From an uncultured Aequorivita sp. (lineage in GTDB: Bacteria; Bacteroidota; Bacteroidia; Flavobacteriales; Flavobacteriaceae), in NCBI GenBank assembly GCA_937125455.1, contig CAKZLK010000033.1, positions 42,701 to 106,700 on the forward strand: a stretch of DNA of 64,000 nt. Reading direction: 5' to 3'. Position numbers and translations under genes: made by a program. Within the stretch, counting starts at the first letter, position 1. Every line of letters begins with the position of its first letter. The notes under the pieces were generated by a model, which was given only the letters and a program-made list of their open reading frames with translations, was not told the DNA's origin and searched no databases. This document shows, one piece after another, positions 28,761 through 37,493 of this stretch.

Positions 28761-29003
28761 CTATTTTTCGGTTTCTTTTATAAAGGCATCGGCAATTGGT
28801 TGAGCAATCGCCAACTCATCCTTCCGAACAAAAACGCGAACTTGATCGTCAAACTTACTCCCGGAGCCAAACATAACCCCACTTTGTTCATCATCTCTCA
28901 GTATTGGAGTAATATCAACTTCTTTCAATCTCCCTACAAGCGCTTCCGCCATAATATCTGAACCTGTGTATATACGGACTGTTTTTTCTGTATTTTCTGA
29001 CAT
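28761..29003 (-). CDS. DUF2007 domain protein, copy 1
   Basis: An 80-residue DUF2007 protein (RIYTGSDIMAEALVGRLKEVDITPILRD at residues 10-37). It shares with its downstream neighbour the RIYTG start, the VGRL/VARL helix and the C-terminal AIADAFIKE-like helix, so the pair arose by tandem duplication. It ends 4 bp before the start of copy 2, which indicates translational coupling. DUF2007 proteins may act as small ligand-binding or signalling modules, but no role is proven. Confidence 0.85.
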   Translation of the reverse strand: MSENTEKTVRIYTGSDIMAEALVGRLKEVDITPILRDDEQSGVMFGSGSKFDDQVRVFVRKDELAIAQPIADAFIKETEK

Positions 29004-29066
29004 TTCTTTTTATGTTATTAGTTTGTTGTAATATAATAGCTTTATTAATTATACTGGCTATTAAAA

Positions 29067-29783
29067 TCAAGCATTGTAGTATTTACTGTTCCAAATAGCT
29101 CCATTGAAATTTTTTCCTTTCGCAAAGCCATAGTACAAAACGATGCCTGCGACCATTTTAAAAATAAAAAGGAAAAGTAAAATTTCCTCTTGCATTCCGC
29201 CAGTTTTTGTAAACCAGCTCATTGGGATAATTGAAGTCAACAAAATACTTAAAACAAAAACAGTAAACACCAAATTTTCAAAGTTTTTATAGGGCCACAT
29301 AAGTAATTTTCGGAAAGGATGCAGGTCATTCCCCCACTTGTGAACTAAATAAAAATAATTGTTTCCCATAGGTGCGAAAAGCAGCGGATCATCAGCGTTT
29401 TCAAGCTTCATGAGTTTTGCAGGTGCAACAATTTTGAAATTCTTTAATTTAATTTGATGTTTCTCCTCAAGACTTCTTACTTCGGAAATAGCTTCCTCAG
29501 GGAAACCTCCTTTAAAGAAATGTGAATCCAAAAACCGCAAACGGTAGGTTATGCAAAGTTTTTTTATGTCATCAATATGAAAAATATGTTCGCTTTGAAG
29601 TAATTCAAAATTGAAATGGTTATTACTTTCTCGAGATTTTTCTGTTAAGCTAGAGATAATTTCATCGCGCTGTTTTTCGTTATCTGAAAAAATACGGTGC
29701 ACTTCATTCATAATAGATTGTTCATCAATACGTTTGCAGCGGTATTTAAGCAGTTGTTTTTCAATGTTGGTTCGGGAAAACAT
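29067..29783 (-). CDS. Unknown two-helix membrane protein
   Basis: I do not recognise this protein of about 238 residues. I place the start at the ATG at 29781-29783 (MFSRTNIEKQLL), because the 12 upstream in-frame codons look non-native. The first 150 residues are soluble and mixed alpha-beta, with a helical Lys/Glu-rich start. Two membrane helices follow at about 170-190 (FENLVFTVFVLSILLTSI) and 205-228 (EEILLFLFIFKMVAGIVLYYGF). The LHPFRKLLMWPYKNF stretch between them and the soluble part is probably amphipathic. Its location is the inner membrane; the function is unknown. Confidence 0.6.
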   Translation of the reverse strand: MFSRTNIEKQLLKYRCKRIDEQSIMNEVHRIFSDNEKQRDEIISSLTEKSRESNNHFNFELLQSEHIFHIDDIKKLCITYRLRFLDSHFFKGGFPEEAISEVRSLEEKHQIKLKNFKIVAPAKLMKLENADDPLLFAPMGNNYFYLVHKWGNDLHPFRKLLMWPYKNFENLVFTVFVLSILLTSIIPMSWFTKTGGMQEEILLFLFIFKMVAGIVLYYGFAKGKNFNGAIWNSKYYNA

Positions 29784-29937
29784 AGGCGTACTTTTTTGAA
29801 ATAAATTTACACAGTACATTTATTCCAAACAACTATTTAACATAGTTTGATATTTTTTTTAATAAAACAGCGGCTTTTTCGTTTAGGTGATAATTGGCTT
29901 TGTATTTGCTATATTTACAATCTTAAAAAATATTTTT

Positions 29938-30516
29938 ATGCACTTAAAAAATACATTTCTGCTTCTTTTTATAGTTTGTTTGGGAACTTCGGTTTCTGCC
30001 CAAAAATATCTTTCTGCAGATAAAACTGAAGTTAGTAAAGAATGGGAAGGAAATAATTTCACTTCTACCAAAACATTTACTGAAAATATATCTGAAGCTC
30101 AGCAGTTTAAGATCCTGTCAAAGTTACTAAAGAACGATCTGCTTAGGCAAAAACTTGAGAATGAGGAAATGGTAACAATTTTCGCAATAACAGATTCCGC
30201 TTTTTTACAATTATCAAAAAAGAGCAAGGATTCAATTTTAGGAAATACGTTATTGATGAATGCTATGGTAAAATACCTAGCAGTTCCAGGAAGAGTAGAT
30301 AGTTATACAATAAAAACCGCCATTGAAAAAAACGGAGGAACAGCTTACCTGAAAACATTGGATGGCCAGAACTTGGAAGTTAGGGAAACTAACGGACAAT
30401 TGGAGTTAGTTGATTCTGAAAATAGGACTGCCACAATTATAGCTCCCGATTTCTATCATAAAAATGGATTCTTCCACATTGTGAGTGGATATGTTTTTCC
30501 TGCCGTGGAAGAATAG
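29938..30516 (+). CDS. Fasciclin-domain protein, copy 1
   Basis: A 192-residue secreted protein. I use the ATG at 29938 because it gives a clean signal peptide (LGTSVSAQ). The fasciclin domain runs from about 55 to the end: FKILSKLLKNDLLRQKL, EEMVTIFAITDSAFLQL, then LDGQNLEVR and GFFHIVSGYVFPAVEE. It lacks the textbook FAPTNEAF stretch (FAITDSAF here), so it is a diverged member. Fasciclin domains mediate adhesion or matrix contacts, and the partner is unknown. It sits before a second, better conserved fasciclin gene, with a terminator between. Confidence 0.78.
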   Translation: MHLKNTFLLLFIVCLGTSVSAQKYLSADKTEVSKEWEGNNFTSTKTFTENISEAQQFKILSKLLKNDLLRQKLENEEMVTIFAITDSAFLQLSKKSKDSILGNTLLMNAMVKYLAVPGRVDSYTIKTAIEKNGGTAYLKTLDGQNLEVRETNGQLELVDSENRTATIIAPDFYHKNGFFHIVSGYVFPAVEE

Positions 30517-30540
30517 TTTTATAAAAGTTAAATAAACCAT

Positions 30541-30578
30541 AAAGTCCGGAAATTGCAAAACCGCAGTTTCCGGACTTT
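30541..30578 (+). terminator. Terminator between the fasciclin genes
   Basis: AAAGTCCGGAAA (30541-30552) pairs perfectly with TTTCCGGACTTT (30567-30578), with an extra TGC/GCA pairing in the loop. The trailing T-run is weak, so read-through to the next gene is possible. Confidence 0.75.
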
Positions 30579-30619
30579 CGTTTATATGCACATAAACATA
30601 AAACTAAAAACACATTATT

Positions 30620-31198
30620 ATGAAATCAAAATTTATTACAGCAGCATTATTTTCAATCGCCCTTGTGGCTGGAACATCATCAATAGTTGCACAGGACAGC
30701 ATGATGAAAAATGAAAAAACAGTTATGGTTGGAGGAGCAGCAATGTATCCAAGTAAAAACATCGTGGAAAATGCAGTAAATTCAAAAGACCACACAACCC
30801 TTGTTGCGGCAGTAAAAGCAGCAGACTTAGTGGAAACACTTCAAAGCGCAGGTCCTTTTACGGTTTTTGCACCAACCAATGAAGCTTTTGAAAAACTTCC
30901 AAAAGGGACCGTTGAAACCTTGCTTAAGCCTGAAAACAAAAAAACTTTACAGACCGTTCTAACCTACCATGTTGTTGCAGGAAAGCACAGTGCAGCAGAT
31001 ATTATGAAGGACATTAAAAAAGGAAATGGAAAAGCAACTTACAAGACCGTAAGTGGTGGTACACTAACCGCAATGATGAAAGGAAAAAAGGTGATGCTAA
31101 TGGATGAAAAAGGAGGTATGGCAACTGTAACAATTGCAGATGTTAATCAATCTAACGGTGTAATACACGTTATCGATAGCGTTGTTTTGCCTAAATAA
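30620..31198 (+). CDS. Fasciclin-domain protein, copy 2
   Basis: A 192-residue secreted protein with a signal peptide ending TSSIVAQ. One complete fasciclin domain (about 50-190) has the conserved blocks LVAAVKAADLVETLQSAGPF, TVFAPTNEAFEKLPKGTVE, LTYHVVAGKHSA and VNQSNGVIHVIDSVVLPK. It is a much closer match to the family consensus than the upstream copy. The protein probably works in the periplasm or at the surface; many bacterial members are small secreted proteins of unknown role. It may be expressed separately from copy 1. Confidence 0.9.
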   Translation: MKSKFITAALFSIALVAGTSSIVAQDSMMKNEKTVMVGGAAMYPSKNIVENAVNSKDHTTLVAAVKAADLVETLQSAGPFTVFAPTNEAFEKLPKGTVETLLKPENKKTLQTVLTYHVVAGKHSAADIMKDIKKGNGKATYKTVSGGTLTAMMKGKKVMLMDEKGGMATVTIADVNQSNGVIHVIDSVVLPK

Positions 31199-31230
31199 GA
31201 TTGCCCTAATTTTAAAAATTATTTTAAATG

Positions 31231-31263
31231 AAAACAGCGACCCAAAAGGTCGCTGTTTTTTTT
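31231..31263. terminator. Terminator between fasciclin copy 2 and pheT
   Basis: AAAACAGCGACC (31231-31242) and GGTCGCTGTTTT (31248-31259) form a perfect 12-bp stem followed by a long T-run. It serves converging genes. Confidence 0.93.
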
Positions 31264-31275
31264 GCTATCGTGTTT

Positions 31276-33702
31276 CTATCGAAGCACTGCTCCAAATTCC
31301 ATTTCAAATTTTTGTTGCAGCTTTTTCATTATTTTGTCAATCTGCTTGTCGGTCAGGGTTTTTTCTTCATCTTGAATTGTGAAGCTCAGCGCATAACTCT
31401 TTTTTCCTTCGGGAAGATTTTCACCTTTATAAACATCAAAGAGAGTAACAGCTTTTAAAAATTTTTTCTCCGTATTAAATGCAGCATTGCGAAGGTCTCC
31501 AAAATGAACTGAATTGTCTAGTAACAAAGCAAAATCACGTTGTGCTGCTTGAAATTTAGCAATTGGTTTCAGTTTGAAATTAGTAAGCGGAATTTGTTTC
31601 AAAGCCAAATCCCAATTGAAATCTGCGTAAAAAACTTCAGCGTCAACATCAAGCTCTTTAGTGATTTTTTTGTTTACAATTCCGAACTCCACAATGACTT
31701 CTTTGTTTCTCTTGAAGGCGATTCCTTCTGAAAAAATATCATTTTCTGTAGCTTCTTCGGTGAAACCCTCTAGCCCCAATCGTTCCATTAGCACTGTAAC
31801 GATTCCTTTTCCAAAGAAAAAATTACTTTTTGTATCTGGCAACGCCCAATTTCCTTCAGCCTTCAATCCGGTAATGAAAACTGAAAGATGTTTGGTTTCC
31901 GTTTGTCCACCGGGAAAGTTGTGATATGTTTTTCCGAATTCAAACAATTTTAAATCGCTGCTTTTACGGTTGCTGTTGTATTCAATCACTTCCAAACCTG
32001 AAAATAACATTGATTGGCGCATTACCGAAAGATCTTGGCTCAGCGGATTAAGCATAGCAACGTTGTAATTTTCCTTGATGTTTTCACACAGTCCGACGTA
32101 TTTTGGAGTCGTGAGCGAGTTGTTTAGCATTTCATGAAAACCAAGACCAGTTAACTGCAAGGCAGTTTTGTTTTGAACGTCATAATCCTCGCCCAATAAA
32201 ACTGTAGAAATAGATGCATTTAGTTTTTGGGTAAATTTTACATTGTTATAACCATACACGCGGAGAATTTCCTCTATTACGTCTACATCTCGGGTAACGT
32301 CGTTTCGATAGGCAGGAATAGTCATCCCGATACCTGTTTCGGTTACGTTGTTAATTTTCATTTCTAGTGAAGTGAGAATATCTTTGATGGTTTCCTTTGG
32401 AATTTCTTCACCGATCAATTTATTTGCCTTTTCAAAATTCAGGAAAACTTGGTGGTCTTCAATTTTCTTTGGATAAATATCTTCCAAATCACTTGTTATT
32501 TGTCCTCCAGCTACTTGAAGAATCAAGATTGATGCATAACGAAGTGCATAATCTGCAATGTTTGGGTCTATACCTCTTTCAAAGCGAAAGGAGGCATCTG
32601 TGCTCAAGCTGTGTCGTTTTGCAGTTTTCCGAATACTTACAGGGTTGAAATATGCACTTTCCAAGAAAATACTGGTTGTTTCTTCGGTTACACCACTATG
32701 CATTCCACCAAACACACCGGCAATACACATGGGCTTTTCAGCATCGCAGATCATTAAATCTTCCTCGTGAAGTTCACGCTCAACACCATCAAGTGTGGTG
32801 AATTTTGTTCCTGCCGGCAATGTTTTCACATTTACTGTATTGCCTGTAATTTTTGCTGCATCAAAAGCGTGAAGTGGTTGTCCGAGTTCGTGAAGCACAT
32901 AATTAGTGACATCCACAATATTATTTATTGGTGAAAGTCCAATAGATTTCAATCTATTCTGAAGCCAAGCAGGCGATTCGCCAACTTTTAGATTGCTGAT
33001 GGTAATTCCACAATAGCGAGGTGCGAGTTCGTTGTTTTTTACCTTTACCGCAATTTTTAAGGTTCTATTATCTATTCTGAAACTGCTGGTTGATGGAGTG
33101 TTCAGTTTTGCGGAAATACCTTTGTGAAGTAAGCCGGCTTTTAAATCACGGGCAACGCCCCAATGGCTCATGGCGTCAGAACGGTTTGGAGTTAACCCTA
33201 TTTCGAAAACTTTATCGTTTTCAATTTCTAAAACTTTGGCCAAAGGAGTGCCTGGTTTTAGCTTTGCTTCGAGAACCATAATTCCCTCGTGCGAATTTCC
33301 AATACCTAGTTCGTCTTCAGCACAGATCATTCCTTCGCTTACTTCGCCGCGAATTTTTCCTTTGTTTATTTGCCAAGATTTTCCTTCAGAGTCATAAAGT
33401 GTAGTGCCAACGGTAGCTACGGGAACTTTTTGACCTACGGCAACATTGGGTGCGCCACAGACTATTTGTAGTGGTTCGCCTGTGCCTACATCAACTTTAG
33501 TGACTTTAAGTCGGTCTGCGTTGGTGTGTTGCACACATTCTAAAACGTGGCCTACCACAACGCCTTCCAAGCCGCCTTTTACGGAAGAAAAATCTTCTAT
33601 TCCTTCTACTTCAAGGCCGAGGTCTGTTAATAATTCGCCAGTTTTTTCGGCGTCCCAAGGAAGGTTGATGAATTGTTTTAGCCAGTTGTATGAAATTGTC
33701 AT
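31276..33702 (-). CDS. pheT: Phenylalanyl-tRNA synthetase beta subunit
   Basis: PheT forms the alpha2-beta2 enzyme that charges tRNA-Phe; this subunit also edits mischarged Tyr. The 808 residues show the usual order: an N-terminal tRNA-binding domain (VVVGHVLECVQHTNADRLKV at about 48), the B3/B4 editing domain with PNRSDAMSHWGVARDL and FLESAYFNP, the B5 domain (about 400-475), a catalytic-like core, and the anticodon-binding ferredoxin domain at the C-terminus (QRDFALLL, YALSFTIQDEEKTLTD). pheS is not adjacent, which is usual in Bacteroidetes. An exact -7 box lies 24 bp upstream. Confidence 0.98.
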   Translation of the reverse strand: MTISYNWLKQFINLPWDAEKTGELLTDLGLEVEGIEDFSSVKGGLEGVVVGHVLECVQHTNADRLKVTKVDVGTGEPLQIVCGAPNVAVGQKVPVATVGTTLYDSEGKSWQINKGKIRGEVSEGMICAEDELGIGNSHEGIMVLEAKLKPGTPLAKVLEIENDKVFEIGLTPNRSDAMSHWGVARDLKAGLLHKGISAKLNTPSTSSFRIDNRTLKIAVKVKNNELAPRYCGITISNLKVGESPAWLQNRLKSIGLSPINNIVDVTNYVLHELGQPLHAFDAAKITGNTVNVKTLPAGTKFTTLDGVERELHEEDLMICDAEKPMCIAGVFGGMHSGVTEETTSIFLESAYFNPVSIRKTAKRHSLSTDASFRFERGIDPNIADYALRYASILILQVAGGQITSDLEDIYPKKIEDHQVFLNFEKANKLIGEEIPKETIKDILTSLEMKINNVTETGIGMTIPAYRNDVTRDVDVIEEILRVYGYNNVKFTQKLNASISTVLLGEDYDVQNKTALQLTGLGFHEMLNNSLTTPKYVGLCENIKENYNVAMLNPLSQDLSVMRQSMLFSGLEVIEYNSNRKSSDLKLFEFGKTYHNFPGGQTETKHLSVFITGLKAEGNWALPDTKSNFFFGKGIVTVLMERLGLEGFTEEATENDIFSEGIAFKRNKEVIVEFGIVNKKITKELDVDAEVFYADFNWDLALKQIPLTNFKLKPIAKFQAAQRDFALLLDNSVHFGDLRNAAFNTEKKFLKAVTLFDVYKGENLPEGKKSYALSFTIQDEEKTLTDKQIDKIMKKLQQKFEMEFGAVLR

Positions 33703-33726
33703 AAGTGTAAAAATCTAAACAGAGGG

Positions 33727-33734
33727 CAAAGATA
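33727..33734 (-). promoter_or_regulatory. -7 box of the pheT promoter
   Basis: Read on the minus strand, TATCTTTG matches TAnnTTTG exactly, 24 bp before the ATG. Only TTT stands at the expected -33 position. Confidence 0.55.
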
Positions 33735-33782
33735 CTATTTCCTTTAAAGTTGAAAGTTATAAGTTGGAAATTTTGTTAAAAG

Positions 33783-34961
33783 CTAAGCGTTTTTAACTGC
33801 AGGAATTTTACTACTTAAAAAGTAAATAATGACCAAGATAGTTGCTGAGGCAGTTATTAAAAAAGTAACGCTTGCGCCGAAATAAAACCAAAGCAGTCCA
33901 GCTATAACGCTTGCAAACATTGCGACAATACTCTGGAAGGCACTGTAAGTACCCACAGCAGTAGCGGTATTTTCGTCTTTGGAAATATTGGTAATCCAGG
34001 CTTTGGAAATCCCTTCGGTAGCTGCGGCGTAGATTCCGTAGCCAAAAAAGAGCGCAATGATAGCGTAGAGATTTGTTGTCAATCCCATTCCGAAATACAC
34101 CAAACAAAAAATAACCAATCCAAAAACGAACATTTTTTTCAAGCCAATTTTATCCGCAAAACTTCCCAATGGGAAAGCAGTGAGGGCGTAGATTAAATTG
34201 TAAAAAATATAAATGCCGATAACCCAAGTATCCTCTAGTCCGGCGTCTTTAGCTTTTAAAAGAAGAAAAACATCGCTACTGTTGAAAAGGGCAAAGAACA
34301 ATAATCCAAGAACTACTTTTCGGTATTCCGCGGGGCTTTTCTTCCAATAGTTGATAAAGGAGAAGAAGGATATCTTTTTCTTTATTGGATTGGTTTTAAT
34401 TTTTTTGTCTTTCAAGAGAAAGGAGGCGATTACCGCCAAAACCCCAGGAATGAAGGCGATATAGAAAAGGTTTATGTAATCTTCTGGATAAAAATATAAA
34501 TACAGTAAGGCTAGAGCAGGGCCTAGCACAGCACCAAAGGTATCCATGGAGCGATGAAAGCCGAAAACCTTTCCTTTGTTAGCTTTGTTGGTTTCTCCGG
34601 AAAGCATGGCGTCGCGCGCACCAGTGCGGATTCCTTTGCCCAGTCGATCGGTGGTTCTAGCAAAGAAAATCCAGAGTGGATATACAAAAAACGCCATCAT
34701 CGGTTTTGAAATAGCGCTGAGGGAGTAACCAAGTTGCACGAAGGGGGCGCGTTTTGCTTTGCTATCGCTCAATTGCCCAAAATAACCTTTACTCAAACCC
34801 GCTACGGCTTCTACCAAACCTTCCAAAACGCCTATCAAAAGAATGGAAAATCCAATACTTTTTAAATAGATGGGCATGATTGGGTAAAGCATTTCGCTAG
34901 CCATGTCTGTAAACAGACTGACAAGGGAGAGGATCCAAACGGTGCGGGTGATGGTTTTCAA
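33783..34961 (-). CDS. MFS transporter
   Basis: A 392-residue inner-membrane transporter with about 11-12 hydrophobic helices. The conserved major-facilitator loop between helices 2 and 3 is seen as GYFGQLSDSKAKRAPF, and a second MFS-like loop as PLGSFADKIGLKKMF. The N-terminal FTDMASEMLYPIMPIYL and the DRLGKGIRTGARDAML stretch are typical of a subgroup of MFS drug or metabolite permeases in Bacteroidetes. The substrate cannot be inferred. It lies on the same strand between the FG-GAP gene and pheT. Confidence 0.88.
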   Translation of the reverse strand: MKTITRTVWILSLVSLFTDMASEMLYPIMPIYLKSIGFSILLIGVLEGLVEAVAGLSKGYFGQLSDSKAKRAPFVQLGYSLSAISKPMMAFFVYPLWIFFARTTDRLGKGIRTGARDAMLSGETNKANKGKVFGFHRSMDTFGAVLGPALALLYLYFYPEDYINLFYIAFIPGVLAVIASFLLKDKKIKTNPIKKKISFFSFINYWKKSPAEYRKVVLGLLFFALFNSSDVFLLLKAKDAGLEDTWVIGIYIFYNLIYALTAFPLGSFADKIGLKKMFVFGLVIFCLVYFGMGLTTNLYAIIALFFGYGIYAAATEGISKAWITNISKDENTATAVGTYSAFQSIVAMFASVIAGLLWFYFGASVTFLITASATILVIIYFLSSKIPAVKNA

Positions 34962-34997
34962 GGGTTTTATGAAATTTACCTTGAAAGGTACTTTAAA

Positions 34998-37433
34998 TTA
35001 TTTTTTTATAACATTTATAGTTTCATTTTGTCCGTTTTCATCTTTTATTTTTATGAAATAGACGCCGTTGCTTAAAGCTGAAATATCTATTTGATTTTTT
35101 TCTTCTGAAGTGAAGAGTAGTTGGCCCAAGTTGTTGTAACAAGCTATTTCAGAAACTTTTGAAGAACTTTTTATAATAAGCAATCCATTTGTCGGGTTTG
35201 GATAAAGACTGAAAAGATTGGCCTTGCTTTCTTCAATGCTTAAAGGGCCACGATTTTCGAACCAGATTATTTCGTCTAAGGAATATGACGATGCTAATAC
35301 GTCCATTTTTCCATCGCCATTAAAATCATCTGCAAATACAAAAGTTGTATTGTCAACTTGGGAGGAGACTATTTGTTCTGAATCAAAATTCCCATTCCCA
35401 AGATTTTCATGCCAAAAGACCGTATTGCTGGAAAAAGAAGCTGTAAGTACATCCAAATCTCCATCTGCATCTAAATCTTTAGCATAGACTTCATAGGCGC
35501 CCTCTGTATTATTATTTATAGCTCTCAATGGGCCAAAAGTACCCTGGTTATCTAAATTTTCAAACCAAATTGCGGAATGGTCGCCGAATGAAGAAGCAAG
35601 GACGTCCTGATCGCCGTCATTATCCATATCTTTTATATCCACGGAAAATGAACTACTTATTTCTGTTGAAATTGTTTGTAGTGCTCCAAAATTGCCTCCC
35701 CCGTTATTTTCATGCCAAAATAGGACATCATTACAATAGTCTACTGCAACTAAATCTAAAAGTCCATCATTGTTAATATCTGCTGCTCTAACAGATTCTA
35801 TACACGTGCCTGTGTTATTAATAACTTGGGTTGGGCCAAAATTTCCTTGGCCATTCGTATTTTCATACCATAACAACCCAAAATTTCCACCAGAAACAAT
35901 ATCAATATCTCCATCATTATCTACATCCATAGGATAGGTTACGTAAGGAGATGAAATAAGCGGACTAAAAATATGAGCTATAAAAGAGCCCCCTTGCCCA
36001 TCCATATTTTCAAACCACCCTACTGTGTTATTATAATATGATTGAGAAACTACATCCATGTCTCCATCGCCATCAATGTCTGCCGCGTCAATAGAGATTG
36101 GATAATTCAATTGTAAAGAAATGGTTTTTGGTGAAGAAAAGTTTCCTATACCATCCATATTTTCTAGCCAAGATATTTTATCATCACCACTGGATGCACA
36201 AATTACATCCTTATCGCCATCACCATCCATATCAATAGACATAACTGTATATGGTCTGTTGGTACCGTTAATTTCCACCACAACATTTTGAGCACCAAAA
36301 TTTCCTTGTCCATCAGTATTTATGTAATATGCTATTTTGTCATCTGTAGCAGAGGCGGAAATTAAATCTAAATTGCCATCGTTATCCAAATCTGCCAAGT
36401 TGAATTCCCTAAGATATTCTGTTTGGTTTGTTATTTGTTGTTTTGGTCCGAAATTACCAAGGCCATCCAGATTTTTGTACCAATAAATTATTCCTTGGGC
36501 ATCGGATCCTGATATTACGTCTAAATAGCCATCATTATCCACATCTGCAGAAGTGACCAAAAATTGACCTTGTACATCAGCACTTACAAAACGCTGTGGA
36601 CCAAAATTGCCCTGTCCGTTTAAATTTTCATACCAAACTAATTTTTGGTCGAATAATAGGGAAGTGGCAAGAACGTCTTTATCTCCATCGCCATCAATAT
36701 CTGCCGCCGAAACCCCTCGTGGACGTTGCACATTTGTTGAGATAACTTGTATTGGGCCAAAATCTCCTTGGCCATTAATATTCTTGAACCACGAAACATT
36801 ATCATTTGTATAGTCGGAAGCCAAAATATCCATATCGCCATCGCTATCAAGATCTTCCACATAAATATTATTATAGCTAGCTGAATTGTTTGCGATAATG
36901 TGTTCTTCAGAAAAAGTGCCTTGACCATCCATATTCTCAAACCATGCAATTGAATTGCTTGAGCTGGAGTTTGCAGTTATATCCAAATCGCCGTCGCCGT
37001 CCATATCTGCAGCTTGAATTTCTCTGGCTTGTGTTTCTGGAGCGCTAACAGTTTGCGGAGTTCCGAAATTTCCTTGACCGTCTAAGTTTGCATACCAAAA
37101 GATACCATAATAGGTAGCATTAACTAAATCTATATCACCATCATTATCAATATCTATAGCAATTACTTGGTTGGTTCTAATTGCGTTTTCTGTAATTATT
37201 TGTTGTGCTCCAAAACTTCCATTTGTATTTTTATACCAAGCTAATTTAGTGTCGTTTATGGATGAAGATATCATATCCATATCACCATCACCATCAAGGT
37301 CGGCGGCATATACCGATGTTGGGTTGTTAGTTCCGCCATCATCGTTGACAATAATGTGCGGTTCAAAATCTATTTGGGCGCTTATTGAAAAAGAAAAAAG
37401 TAACGCTGAAATAAAAAGTAGTTGTGTTTTCAT
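34998..37433 (-). CDS. FG-GAP/VCBS repeat protein with T9SS sorting domain
   Basis: An 811-residue secreted protein with a signal peptide ending FSISAQ. I count 14 FG-GAP-type repeats of about 48 residues. Each has a Ca-binding DxDGDGDxD loop (for example AADLDGDGDMDMISSS) and most have a WYKN/WFEN strand, so a seven-bladed propeller pair is likely. The last 75 residues are a type A T9SS sorting domain (LYPNPTNGLLIIKSSSK, NNLGQLLF, SNGVYFIKIKDENG). It is presumably exported to the surface or medium, and the ligand is unknown. The repeats make the gene prone to internal recombination. Confidence 0.93.
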   Translation of the reverse strand: MKTQLLFISALLFSFSISAQIDFEPHIIVNDDGGTNNPTSVYAADLDGDGDMDMISSSINDTKLAWYKNTNGSFGAQQIITENAIRTNQVIAIDIDNDGDIDLVNATYYGIFWYANLDGQGNFGTPQTVSAPETQAREIQAADMDGDGDLDITANSSSSNSIAWFENMDGQGTFSEEHIIANNSASYNNIYVEDLDSDGDMDILASDYTNDNVSWFKNINGQGDFGPIQVISTNVQRPRGVSAADIDGDGDKDVLATSLLFDQKLVWYENLNGQGNFGPQRFVSADVQGQFLVTSADVDNDGYLDVISGSDAQGIIYWYKNLDGLGNFGPKQQITNQTEYLREFNLADLDNDGNLDLISASATDDKIAYYINTDGQGNFGAQNVVVEINGTNRPYTVMSIDMDGDGDKDVICASSGDDKISWLENMDGIGNFSSPKTISLQLNYPISIDAADIDGDGDMDVVSQSYYNNTVGWFENMDGQGGSFIAHIFSPLISSPYVTYPMDVDNDGDIDIVSGGNFGLLWYENTNGQGNFGPTQVINNTGTCIESVRAADINNDGLLDLVAVDYCNDVLFWHENNGGGNFGALQTISTEISSSFSVDIKDMDNDGDQDVLASSFGDHSAIWFENLDNQGTFGPLRAINNNTEGAYEVYAKDLDADGDLDVLTASFSSNTVFWHENLGNGNFDSEQIVSSQVDNTTFVFADDFNGDGKMDVLASSYSLDEIIWFENRGPLSIEESKANLFSLYPNPTNGLLIIKSSSKVSEIACYNNLGQLLFTSEEKNQIDISALSNGVYFIKIKDENGQNETINVIKK

Positions 37434-37493
37434 TTGAAATATTTAGTAGCGCACAAAATACTTTTTTCCTACAACATATTCAAATGATAAAAA

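Noticed and set aside
28523..29003. Toxin-antitoxin pair (two small coupled genes)
   Set aside because: Both proteins are DUF2007 paralogues with the same RIYTG start, not a toxin and antitoxin.
29938..31198. Fasciclin pair as phage or mobile element
   Set aside because: No integrase, repeats or att sites flank them; they look like a diverged tandem duplication with separate terminators.
34998..37433. DNA-level minisatellite or array
   Set aside because: The periodicity follows the protein FG-GAP repeats with varied codons, so it is coding repetition.
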